Source of the DNA: SG8-30 sp963695155
Lineage (GTDB): Bacteria; Pseudomonadota; Gammaproteobacteria; Steroidobacterales; Steroidobacteraceae
Length of the DNA stretch: 64,000 nucleotides
Assembly (NCBI GenBank): GCA_963695155.1
Contig: CAVOGD010000003.1
Span: 413,305-477,304 of the forward strand
Direction: 5' to 3'
In this document: piece after piece, positions 18,125-25,184 of the stretch
How positions within the stretch are numbered: the first letter of the stretch is position 1
Layout: every line of letters begins with the position of its first letter
The notes under the pieces: generated by a model
Told to the model about the DNA's origin: nothing
Databases searched by the model: none
What the model saw: the letters and a program-made list of their open reading frames with translations, nothing else
Made by a program: the position numbers and the translations under genes

Positions 18125-20197
18125 ATGATCGGTCAGGTAACGCGCGCGACGGCCCGGGGGCTGCTGGCCGCCCTGCTGCTGGTGACCGCACTGGCCAGCC
18201 GTGCCGGCGAGCCGGGCCCGTTCACCGAATTGCCCTACACGCCGGGCCTCGACCCCGCGGCGATGGACCCCGGCGTGGATCCCTGCGACGACTTCTTCGC
18301 CTACAGCTGTGGCGGCTGGCTGAGGAACAACCCGATCCCGGACGACCAGTCGTCGTGGAACGTCTACCGCAAGCTGGCCGACGACAACCTGCGCTACCTG
18401 TGGGGACTCCTGGAGGCCGCCGCCGACGCCACTGCCGACCGCGACGCGGCGCAGCAGAAGACCGGAGACTATTTCGCCGCGTGCATGGACACGGCACGGC
18501 TCGAGCAGCTGGGCGCGGAGCCGCTGGCGGACGACCTGCAGGCCATTGCGTCATTGCGGTCGCGCAACCAGCTCGCGCCCCTGGTGGCCCGCCTGCATGC
18601 CACCGGCGGCAATGGCAACGTGCTGTTCTCCTACACCTCGCTGCAGGATTTCGACGATTCGGAGCGGGTGATCGGCACGCTGTTCTCGGGCGGGCTCGGC
18701 CTGCCCGACCGGGACTACTATCTCAGCGATACCGCCAAGATGCGGGACACCCGCCAACACTACCAGGCGCACATCGCGCGCATGCTGCAGCTGCTGGGCG
18801 AATCGCGCGGGCGGGCGCGCGCCGAGGCGCGCCGCATCCTGGCGATCGAGACCCGGCTCGCCGAGGCCACGCTGACCCGCGTGGAACAGCGCGACGCGAC
18901 CAACCTCAACCATCCGATGAGCACGAAGGAACTGGCCGGCCGGGCGCCGGGCTTCGACTGGGCGGGCTATTTCAGCCGGCGGCCCACGGCCGACACCACG
19001 CGCATCAACGTCACCGAGCCCGCCTTCATGGCGGCCGTGGCGGGCGTGGCGGGCGGGTCGTCGCTGGCGGACCTCAGGTCCTACCTGCGCTGGAGCCACC
19101 TGCGCGGCCACGCGGCGCTGCTGTCCAGGCAGTTCGTGGACGAGGACTTCGACTTCAACCGCAGGTACCTGTTCGGCGTCAAGCAACAGCGGCCGCGCTG
19201 GAAGACCTGCGTGGCCAACGTGGACGAGGACCTCGGCGAGGCGCTGGGCCAGGTGTTCGTCGAACGCACCTTCTCGGAGCAGACGCGTGCACAGGCCCTC
19301 GGCATGGTCGAGGCCATCCAGCGGGTCATGGGGGAGCGGCTGGCGCAGCTGCCGTGGATGAGCCCGGCCACGCGTGAGGAAGCGTCGACCAAGCTGGGCG
19401 CCATGCGCAACAAGATCGGCCACCCGGAACGCTGGCGCGACTACGGTCCCGTCGAGGTGCGCCGTGACGACTATTACGGCAACCGCCAGCGAGCCGCCGC
19501 GTTCGAGGAAGCGCGGCAGCTCGCCAAGGTCGGCCGCCCGGTCGACAAGGACGAGTGGTTCATGACGCCGCAGACCGTCAACGCCTACTACGACCCGCAA
19601 CTCAACGACATGAACTTCACGGCCGCCGTGCTGCAGCCGCCGCTGTTCGACCCGCGCATCGATCCCGCGCCGGGCTGGGGCAACACCGGCTCCACAATCG
19701 GCCACGAGCTGATCCACGGCTTCGACGACAGCGGCCGGGACTTCGACGCCAGGGGCAACCTGCGGGACTGGTGGACCGAGGACGACGGCCGGCAATTCGA
19801 CGCGCGCGCCGAGTGCCTGGTCAGGCAATACGGCGAGTACGTCATCGTGGACGACATCAGGCTCAACAGCCGCCTGACCCTGGGCGAGGACATCGCCGAC
19901 CTGGGCGGCACGATGCTGGCGTACCTCGGCTGGAAGGCTGCGGCCGCCGGCCAGCCGGCCGGGCCGCGCGACGGCCTGACGCCCGAGCAGCGGTTCTTCG
20001 TGGGCTTTGCCCAGTGGGCGTGCGGGCACATGACCGACGAGGAAGCGCGGGTACGGGCGCTGACCGGCGTGCACTCGCCGCTGCGCTACCGCGTCAACGG
20101 CGTCGTCGTGAACCTCCCGGAATTTACCGAGGCATTCCACTGCAAGGCCGGCCAGGCCATGGTGCGGGAGACGGCAGATGTGTGCCGGATCTGGTAG
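18125..20197 (+). CDS. M13 family zinc metallopeptidase (neprilysin/PepO-like), exported
   Basis: 690-residue endopeptidase. An N-terminal signal peptide ends near ASRAGEPG. The mature part begins with DPCDDFFAYSCGGWLRNNPIP, the hallmark of M13 enzymes. NAYYDPQLNDMNF is the substrate-binding motif. The zinc site is HELIH (about residues 526-530) with the third ligand in EDIADLGG (about 588), and the protein ends in CRIW as the family does. The ATG at 18125 has AAGGAG 7 bases upstream. It acts on short peptides in the periplasm or outside. A cyclic-nucleotide-binding protein follows. Confidence 0.93.
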   Translation: MIGQVTRATARGLLAALLLVTALASRAGEPGPFTELPYTPGLDPAAMDPGVDPCDDFFAYSCGGWLRNNPIPDDQSSWNVYRKLADDNLRYLWGLLEAAADATADRDAAQQKTGDYFAACMDTARLEQLGAEPLADDLQAIASLRSRNQLAPLVARLHATGGNGNVLFSYTSLQDFDDSERVIGTLFSGGLGLPDRDYYLSDTAKMRDTRQHYQAHIARMLQLLGESRGRARAEARRILAIETRLAEATLTRVEQRDATNLNHPMSTKELAGRAPGFDWAGYFSRRPTADTTRINVTEPAFMAAVAGVAGGSSLADLRSYLRWSHLRGHAALLSRQFVDEDFDFNRRYLFGVKQQRPRWKTCVANVDEDLGEALGQVFVERTFSEQTRAQALGMVEAIQRVMGERLAQLPWMSPATREEASTKLGAMRNKIGHPERWRDYGPVEVRRDDYYGNRQRAAAFEEARQLAKVGRPVDKDEWFMTPQTVNAYYDPQLNDMNFTAAVLQPPLFDPRIDPAPGWGNTGSTIGHELIHGFDDSGRDFDARGNLRDWWTEDDGRQFDARAECLVRQYGEYVIVDDIRLNSRLTLGEDIADLGGTMLAYLGWKAAAAGQPAGPRDGLTPEQRFFVGFAQWACGHMTDEEARVRALTGVHSPLRYRVNGVVVNLPEFTEAFHCKAGQAMVRETADVCRIW

Positions 20198-20281
20198 ACG
20201 ATGCTAGGATGAATGCCCGATTGAGGCGGCAGGCGCCGCGCAGGAACAACAAGCAATGCCGCAAGGCGTAGGCAGGTGTGT

Positions 20282-20761
20282 ATGACGAGCGACTCGGTTT
20301 CGACCATTCTCCACAAGCACCCGTTCGTGTCCGGCTTCCAGCCGGCGCATGTGGAGAAGCTCTCTGCGATGGGCAACGTCGCCAGCTTCAAGCCCGACGA
20401 GATCATCTTTCGCGAAGGCGAAGCCTGCGCCAAGTTCTACCTGATCGTTTCCGGCCCCGTGTCGCTGGAGCTGGCCCTGCCGCGCAACGTCATCCAGATC
20501 CAGCGGATCGGCGCCGGCGACGGGCTCGGCTGGTCGGCGGCCCTGGTGGGCCGCGGCAAGCACTTCCAGGCGCGGGCGCTCGACGAGGTGCAGGCGCTGT
20601 ATTTCGAGGGGCCGGACGTGCTGGCCGCCTGCCGCGAAGACCCGGAATTCGGCTTCGTCTTCATGTTGCGGCTGCTGGAGGTCGTCGCGTCGCGGTTGCG
20701 CGCCACCCGCGTGCAGCTGGTCGACATGTACTCGCCGGTGGCCAAGCAGGCCGGTGCCTGA
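20282..20761 (+). CDS. Cyclic nucleotide-binding domain protein without a DNA-binding domain
   Basis: 159 residues forming one Crp/cNMP-binding beta-roll: IIFREGEACAKFYLIVSGPVSLEL, then RIGAGDGLGWSAAL in the phosphate-binding cassette position. A C-terminal helix (FMLRLLEVVASRLRATRVQL) is the dimerisation helix of the Crp family, but the protein stops where the HTH would begin. It is therefore probably a sensor or partner protein rather than a transcription factor. I chose the ATG at 20282 over a GTG six bases earlier. A strong terminator follows. Confidence 0.8.
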   Translation: MTSDSVSTILHKHPFVSGFQPAHVEKLSAMGNVASFKPDEIIFREGEACAKFYLIVSGPVSLELALPRNVIQIQRIGAGDGLGWSAALVGRGKHFQARALDEVQALYFEGPDVLAACREDPEFGFVFMLRLLEVVASRLRATRVQLVDMYSPVAKQAGA

Positions 20762-20816
20762 GCGTCCGCCCGCCTCCCGGCAGCGGGCGTGGCCCGCTAC
20801 CACCTGCCTGACTGAG

Positions 20817-20843
20817 AAGACCCCGGCGCGAGCCGGGGTCTTT
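20817..20843 (+). terminator. Rho-independent terminator
   Basis: GACCCCGGC / GCCGGGGTC with a short GCGA-type loop followed by TTTGTT; the stem is at least 9 bp. It ends the M13/cNMP transcription unit and faces the convergent MAPEG gene. It belongs to the same ACCCCGGC-type hairpin family seen repeatedly at 52-60 kb. Confidence 0.85.
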
Positions 20844-20889
20844 GTTCGTACCGGCTGTACGGCCCGCGCGCCGGCGATTCCTTACCGCC

Positions 20890-21279
20890 TCAGAACAGGA
20901 TATGCCAGGCGATGCACAGCTCGGCGCCGAAGCCGACCGCGAAGGCCATGGTGCGCACCCAGGGAATCGCAAACGTGTAGGCCACGGCATGCACGACGCG
21001 GGCCCAGAAGTAAGTGGCCGCGCACACCTGCGTCGCTTCGCCGGAGATACCGGCCGCGTCGGCCACCAGGATCAGCGCCGCGAAAACCACCAGGTTCTCC
21101 ACGGCGTTGTAGTGGGCGGCCTTGAGGCGCTGCGCCCAGGCCGCCAACGGCTTCGGGTTCTCGGGGTAGCCGACCACAGCGACGAGGCCCCGCACGCCGA
21201 TCGAGTTGAGGACGTAGGGGATGAACATCAGACCCGTCAGCAACGCGACGTAGGTCAGGTAGGTCAGTTCGATTGTCAT
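20890..21279 (-). CDS. MAPEG family membrane protein
   Basis: 129 residues with four predicted membrane helices. It has the family pattern GLVAVVGYPENPKPLAAWAQRLKAAHYNAVENLVVFAALIL and ends FGAELCIAWHILF. MAPEG proteins (microsomal glutathione transferase-like) conjugate glutathione to hydrophobic electrophiles or reduce lipid peroxides; the bacterial substrate is unknown. A second MAPEG gene, of the prostaglandin-E-synthase-like subtype, is at 53252. Confidence 0.85.
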   Translation of the reverse strand: MTIELTYLTYVALLTGLMFIPYVLNSIGVRGLVAVVGYPENPKPLAAWAQRLKAAHYNAVENLVVFAALILVADAAGISGEATQVCAATYFWARVVHAVAYTFAIPWVRTMAFAVGFGAELCIAWHILF

Positions 21280-21388
21280 GCCAACTCCCTCCGGGCGACA
21301 GCCCGCGCTGTCATCTTACGGCACCGGCAAGGGGGGGCGGCAGAGCGGCGCCGGGCCCCGCAGCGACTGCGGAGCCCGGCCCGGGCGC

Positions 21389-21799
21389 CTAGCCGCGCTG
21401 GATTCCGCCCTGCGAGCTGGCGGCGCGCTCGGCCTCCTGGCGGCCGACCATGAAGTAGTAGATGAGGTAGGCAAGGCCCACGCCGCCGGGGATCAGGCCG
21501 ATGTACCTGAGGTCGTCATCCAGCCACGGCAGCGCGAACATCAGGCCGATGCCGACGAACAGCCAGATCAGGCCGCGCAGCAAGGTGCGGTGCGGCGAGA
21601 CTTCCTTGCTCTCCAGCAGCCCTTCCGGCAGCGGCGGCACCTCGATGCCCTTCTCGATCGCCGCCAGGCGCTCCCGGTGGTGCAACTCGATGAGCGTGCG
21701 GCGCTGCCGGTAGCTGGTGACCACCCCCAGCATCGCGAGGCCGATGCCCATCACGATCGCCACGATCGGGATGAAGACGCCAATCATTGACTCGGTCAT
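21389..21799 (-). CDS. DUF6249 family membrane protein
   Basis: 136 residues. There is an N-terminal membrane helix (IPIVAIVMGIGLAMLGVVTSY), a basic cytoplasmic stretch (QRRTLIELHHRERLAAIEKGIEVP), then two more helices (LLRGLIWLFVGIGLMFAL; YIGLIPGGVGLAYLIYYFMV). The start at 21799 has GGAG upstream. It is divergent from the ECF sigma gene and preceded by a promoter-like element matching the sigma gene's own, so it is a likely regulon member. Family name from recognition; biochemical role unknown. Confidence 0.78.
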   Translation of the reverse strand: MTESMIGVFIPIVAIVMGIGLAMLGVVTSYRQRRTLIELHHRERLAAIEKGIEVPPLPEGLLESKEVSPHRTLLRGLIWLFVGIGLMFALPWLDDDLRYIGLIPGGVGLAYLIYYFMVGRQEAERAASSQGGIQRG

Positions 21800-21845
21800 T
21801 GCTCCACTCCTGTCATGAAGCGCCCGGCGGGCGCCCTTGTTGTTT

Positions 21846-21873
21846 ATATGCGCCGGCCGGTCCCCCGGTTGCA
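21846..21873 (-). promoter_or_regulatory. Putative ECF sigma promoter (minus strand) for the DUF6249 gene
   Basis: On the minus strand TGCAACC (21873-21867), a 14-base spacer and CGCATAT (21852-21846) lie about 47 bases before the DUF6249 start. Both boxes and the spacer length are identical to the plus-strand element at 21913-21940. The -35 resembles the AAC-containing box of ECF promoters. Confidence 0.6.
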
Positions 21874-21912
21874 CCCGGATGCGACGATTCTGGACGAATC
21901 GGTCCCAGGTCG

Positions 21913-21940
21913 TGCAACCTGTTGCCGGTCTGGCGCATAT
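21913..21940 (+). promoter_or_regulatory. Putative ECF sigma promoter (plus strand) for the sigma/anti-sigma operon
   Basis: TGCAACC (21913-21919), a 14-base spacer and CGCATAT (21934-21940), the same motif as on the opposite strand 40 bases away. It lies 10 bases before the preferred ATG of the sigma gene. The mRNA would therefore be almost leaderless, or translation starts at an internal GTG/TTG near 22014-22023, behind GAGGGAG. Confidence 0.6.
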
Positions 21941-21950
21941 CAACGGTGCC

Positions 21951-22547
21951 ATGCATGCCGCAGCCGCACTACCCGCAACGACCGGGCCGGTCCCCGCCGT
22001 GACCGAGGGAGAGGTGCTTGCCTTGCTTGAGCAGGGGCGGCACCGCGACGCCTTCGAGGGCCTGTTGCCGCTGTTCCGCGACCGCGTGTTCCGCCTGGCC
22101 TGCGCCATGCTGCGGGACCGCGCCGGGGCCGAAGACGTCGCGCAGGACGCGTTCATCAACATCTGGCGCGGCTTGCCGCGCTTCGACGGCCGCGCGGCGC
22201 TCGGCACCTGGATCTACGCCATCACCCGCAACACCGCCCTCATGGAATTGCGGCGCAGGCGCCGCATGGTGTCGCTGGACGACAGCGAGGGAAGTGAGGG
22301 CGCCAGGATTTCCGAGGCACTGGTGGGCGACGACGGCCAACCGCCGGAAGCGCACGGCATCGAGAACCTGCTCGCCGCGTTGCCCGACAGCGAGCGGCGC
22401 GTCGTCACCCTGTTCTACCTGGAAGACCGGTCCTGCAACGCCGTCGCCGAGGCGCTCGGCATGCCCGTCGGCACGGTCAAGAACCACCTGTTCCGCGCCA
22501 GGAAGCGGCTGTCGGCCATGGTTGAGCCGGCCGGAGTATCCCCATGA
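21951..22547 (+). CDS. ECF-type RNA polymerase sigma factor
   Basis: 198 residues. Sigma region 2 contains ALLEQGRHRDAFEGLLPLF, VFRLACAMLRDRAGAEDVAQDAFINIW and LGTWIYAITRNTALMELRRRRR. Region 4 contains LPDSERRVVTLFYLEDRSCNAVAEALGMPVGTVKNHLFRARKRL with its HTH. The start is uncertain: ATG 21951 sits only 10 bases after the putative -10 box. The stop overlaps the next gene, its probable anti-sigma factor, by 4 bases (ATGA). A matching promoter on the divergent DUF6249 gene suggests autoregulation plus a small regulon. Confidence 0.9.
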   Translation: MHAAAALPATTGPVPAVTEGEVLALLEQGRHRDAFEGLLPLFRDRVFRLACAMLRDRAGAEDVAQDAFINIWRGLPRFDGRAALGTWIYAITRNTALMELRRRRRMVSLDDSEGSEGARISEALVGDDGQPPEAHGIENLLAALPDSERRVVTLFYLEDRSCNAVAEALGMPVGTVKNHLFRARKRLSAMVEPAGVSP

Positions 22548-23092
22548 TGCAAGACACGACGAACCGCTGCGCAGGGCGCGCGGAAGAACTGCTGCTGCAG
22601 CTGGATGGCGGACTGGATGCCGCCGCGCTGATCAGACTCGAGCGGCACCTGGCCGAATGTCCGGCCTGTGCGCGGCTGGCTGTCACCCTGCGCGGGCTCG
22701 ACCGGTCGCTGGCGTCGCAGCTCAGCGTACCGGCCCTGGGCTACGCCTTTGACCGCGCCGTGCTGGCGCGGGTCGATGCACTGCCGCAGGCCGATCCCGC
22801 GTCGCTGGTGGAGCGGCAAGCGCAGGTGGACCGCGAGCGTACCGAGGCGTTGGCCGGATTGCGGGCCACGGCGCGACGCGGGATCGGTGCGGGCCTGCTC
22901 GACCTCGCCGGCGTCGGTGCCATCCTCTGGGCGGGCGGCCACCTGGCGCCGCGCCTGCTCGACCATGCCGGCCAGATCGCCGCCATGCCGCCGGCCGCGG
23001 TGGGGATCGTGACGGCCGCCGCCGTCGCCGCGCTGGCGATGGCGGCGGCCTACCTCGTGGCCCGCGTCGAGCATTTCACCGCGTCAGCCTGA
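22544..23092 (+). CDS. Probable anti-sigma factor with zf-HC2-type zinc finger
   Basis: 182 residues. The N-terminal part has LERHLAECPACARLA, the HxxxCxxC zinc-binding anti-sigma (zf-HC2) motif, at about residues 32-46. A helical linker follows, then two hydrophobic segments (LLDLAGVGAILWAGGHL and VGIVTAAAVAALAMAAAYLVA), so it is likely an inner-membrane anti-sigma with a cytoplasmic ASD domain. It overlaps the sigma gene by 4 bases. The signal sensed is unknown. Confidence 0.85.
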   Translation: MMQDTTNRCAGRAEELLLQLDGGLDAAALIRLERHLAECPACARLAVTLRGLDRSLASQLSVPALGYAFDRAVLARVDALPQADPASLVERQAQVDRERTEALAGLRATARRGIGAGLLDLAGVGAILWAGGHLAPRLLDHAGQIAAMPPAAVGIVTAAAVAALAMAAAYLVARVEHFTASA

Positions 23093-23183
23093 CGCCAACC
23101 GCTGCGGAACAACTACTGCACGCCGGACTGGCCAGGCGCGTTCGCAGGGCCTGCCGACCGGCCAGGTACCGGGCCGCTCCCGC

Positions 23184-23687
23184 TTACGCGCCGCCTTCCG
23201 CAGCCGGCTTGGCGACGGTGCCAGCGTCGGCAGCCGCCCGCCACGTGCCGTCCGACTTCACCCACACGGTGGAATACTCGCCGTTGACAGCCGCCGCCTC
23301 GCCGGCGCCGTCCGGATCGAAGGTGAAGGAACCGAGTTCGTACGCGAGGTCGCCCGACGCCGCGACATGCACGTGTGACGTCGACCAGGACAGCGAACTG
23401 TCGGGGTTGGCCGCCGCATCCGCCTCGATGCTCGCCTGGATCTCCGCCGTGCCGTGATTGATGTCGCCGTCGAACAGCGTCACTGCATCGGCCGTGAAGA
23501 TGCCGTTGGCAATGCCCGCCGCATCGCGCGCGGTCGCCAGGCGGAGCCACTCTGCGGACCGGTCGCGGATGGCCTGCGCTTCAGCGGCCACGTCCACCGC
23601 CGGCTCTGCCGGCGGCCTCTCGATGCAGCCCATGGTCAGCCCGGCAGCCACAATCAGGGCCGCAGGAAGTTTAATGTTACGCATCAT
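23184..23687 (-). CDS. SnoaL/DUF4440-like lipoprotein
   Basis: 167 residues. A lipoprotein signal peptide ends in the lipobox LTMGC (about residues 17-21). The rest has the fold pattern of NTF2-like DUF4440 proteins: IRDRSAEWLRLATARDAAGIANGIFTADAV, then VHVAASGDLAYELGSFTF and the final strand VKSDGTWRAAADAG. These domains bind small molecules or act as ketosteroid-isomerase-like enzymes. No partner is evident. AGAGG lies about 5 bases before the start, and an AT-rich palindrome lies upstream. Confidence 0.75.
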   Translation of the reverse strand: MMRNIKLPAALIVAAGLTMGCIERPPAEPAVDVAAEAQAIRDRSAEWLRLATARDAAGIANGIFTADAVTLFDGDINHGTAEIQASIEADAAANPDSSLSWSTSHVHVAASGDLAYELGSFTFDPDGAGEAAAVNGEYSTVWVKSDGTWRAAADAGTVAKPAAEGGA

Positions 23688-23709
23688 GTAAACCTCTTAA
23701 TCCATTGAT

Positions 23710-23721
23710 TATATTAATATA
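23710..23721. promoter_or_regulatory. AT-rich palindrome upstream of the SnoaL-like lipoprotein gene
   Basis: TATATTAATATA is a perfect 12-base palindrome within a roughly 30-base AT-rich island (about 23698-23730) in GC-rich DNA. It lies 23 bases upstream of the lipoprotein start on the minus strand. It may be a promoter -10 region or an operator; the sequence does not say which. Confidence 0.4.
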
Positions 23722-23795
23722 GTTTAGTCACTATCGCGCGCCGCATTCCGCCGCTGCGGACCTCCATATTAGACGGATAGGTACTTTCCGCAAGG

Positions 23796-24941
23796 ATGGC
23801 AAGAATCACCGCTGGCTGGGCCGCGCTCCGCCACGATCCCAACCGGATTCGCCATGCGGTTAGGCTGTCAGGCAATCGCCCTGCGCCTGACGTCTTGCAT
23901 GCCGTGATCGTCTACACCGACAGTGTCGACTATGCAGCCACGCTTTTGGCACCGGAGGCGATTCGCCGGCTGCAGCCTGCGCGCGCTCCAGACGGGCCCG
24001 CCGCACCCCTCGCAGAGGCCTTGCTGGCGGGCGACTCGGCAGTGCAAACCACCACCACGGCTACGCCTGCCTGGACGCACTTGTTCATCACCGAGGCTGC
24101 GGCCGACTCACAGTGCGACAGGTTGATCGAGCTGCTGAGACTCGGCCACGCCGTGCCGGACCGGCTGGTGGCCGCCGCAGGCACCGGCCAGCGCTTTCAT
24201 GGCTTCAAGGGCCGGCATTGGGCGGCTGCGCCCGGCAACCTGCACCTGGCCGTTCACTTCGCTCCCCGCTGTGAGGTCGAGCGGTTCGAGGTCGCCTTCA
24301 CGGTCCTCGCGGCCGTTTCGGTCGTGGAGGCCATCGACGAAATGCCGGGCCTGCAGGGCCGCTGCGGCATCCGTTGGGTGAACGACATCGTCGTCGCCGA
24401 CGCGAAGCTGGGCGGCGTGCTCGCCTACACGCAGACGCGCCAGCACACCGTGACCTCGGCCATCCTGGGCATCGGACTCAACGTCGAAGTGACGCCGCGC
24501 GTCGAGATGACGCCTTTCGTACCGGCGGTGACTTCACTGCGGGACCTGGCGGGCGACGGTGCGCACATCACGCAGCGCGCCATGTTCGGCAGGCTGCTGG
24601 CCGCGCTGCAGCGCAACTATGAGCTGCTGCTGCAGGCGGGCTATCGGCCGTTGCTGGAGCGGTATCGGCAGCGCTCGACGGTCATCGGCCAAGAGTGCAT
24701 GATCTGTACGGACGAATCGGACATGGAACCCGACGTCATCGCGGCCGGCCGGCTGGTCGCCATCGGCGAGGGACTGGAACTGCACCTCGCAGGCGAGGTG
24801 AAACCGGTCACGCGAGGCAGGCTGCTCGTCCGCCAGGGTGCGGCGGCCCGCAGTGCCGGCTACGGGACTGTCCCGATGCCGGGCCCCGCTGCCCCGGGTT
24901 CAGATGCACTCGAACCCCGCGCCCACCGGGCCGGGAGTTAG
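23796..24941 (+). CDS. Biotin-protein ligase (BirA-like), probably dedicated to the adjacent decarboxylase
   Basis: 381 residues. The central region carries the biotin-ligase signatures in divergent form: GFKGRHWAAAPGNLHLAVHF (normally GRGR..W.SP.GNL) and WVNDIVVADAKLGGVLAYTQ (normally KWPNDV...KxxGIL). GIGLNVEVTP and the ligase C-terminal beta-barrel follow. There is no N-terminal HTH, so it is not a biotin repressor. The N-terminal 90 residues are unusual. It lies 21 bases ahead of the decarboxylase gamma, alpha (biotin-carrying) and beta genes, so it very likely biotinylates that alpha subunit. Confidence 0.82.
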   Translation: MARITAGWAALRHDPNRIRHAVRLSGNRPAPDVLHAVIVYTDSVDYAATLLAPEAIRRLQPARAPDGPAAPLAEALLAGDSAVQTTTTATPAWTHLFITEAAADSQCDRLIELLRLGHAVPDRLVAAAGTGQRFHGFKGRHWAAAPGNLHLAVHFAPRCEVERFEVAFTVLAAVSVVEAIDEMPGLQGRCGIRWVNDIVVADAKLGGVLAYTQTRQHTVTSAILGIGLNVEVTPRVEMTPFVPAVTSLRDLAGDGAHITQRAMFGRLLAALQRNYELLLQAGYRPLLERYRQRSTVIGQECMICTDESDMEPDVIAAGRLVAIGEGLELHLAGEVKPVTRGRLLVRQGAAARSAGYGTVPMPGPAAPGSDALEPRAHRAGS

Positions 24942-24962
24942 GGGTCGGGGGAGCGCGACGCG

Positions 24963-25184
24963 ATGCCAATACCCAACCTGCTGGTCATCTGCGGCACCGC
25001 CCTGCTCTCGGTGTTCGTCGTCCTGACGACCCTGGCCGGGGTGATGCAGGTGCTGATCCGGCTGTTCCCGCAAGCGAGCGAGCAGGTGAACCTCATCGAG
25101 CCGACGCTGGTGTCTGCCATCAACGAAGGCGTATCAGCCGCTTACCCGGGCACGCGGGTCACTGGAATCGAGGAATTGAGATGA
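24963..25184 (+). CDS. oadG: Sodium pump decarboxylase gamma subunit (OadG-like)
   Basis: 73 residues. One N-terminal membrane helix (LLVICGTALLSVFVVLTTLAG) is followed by a short soluble tail including LIEPTLVSAINEGVSAAYPGTRVTGIEELR. Size, topology and position directly before the alpha subunit match the gamma subunit that anchors and assembles Na+-translocating decarboxylases. Its stop overlaps the alpha start by 4 bases (ATGA), indicating coupled translation. Confidence 0.82.
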   Translation: MPIPNLLVICGTALLSVFVVLTTLAGVMQVLIRLFPQASEQVNLIEPTLVSAINEGVSAAYPGTRVTGIEELR

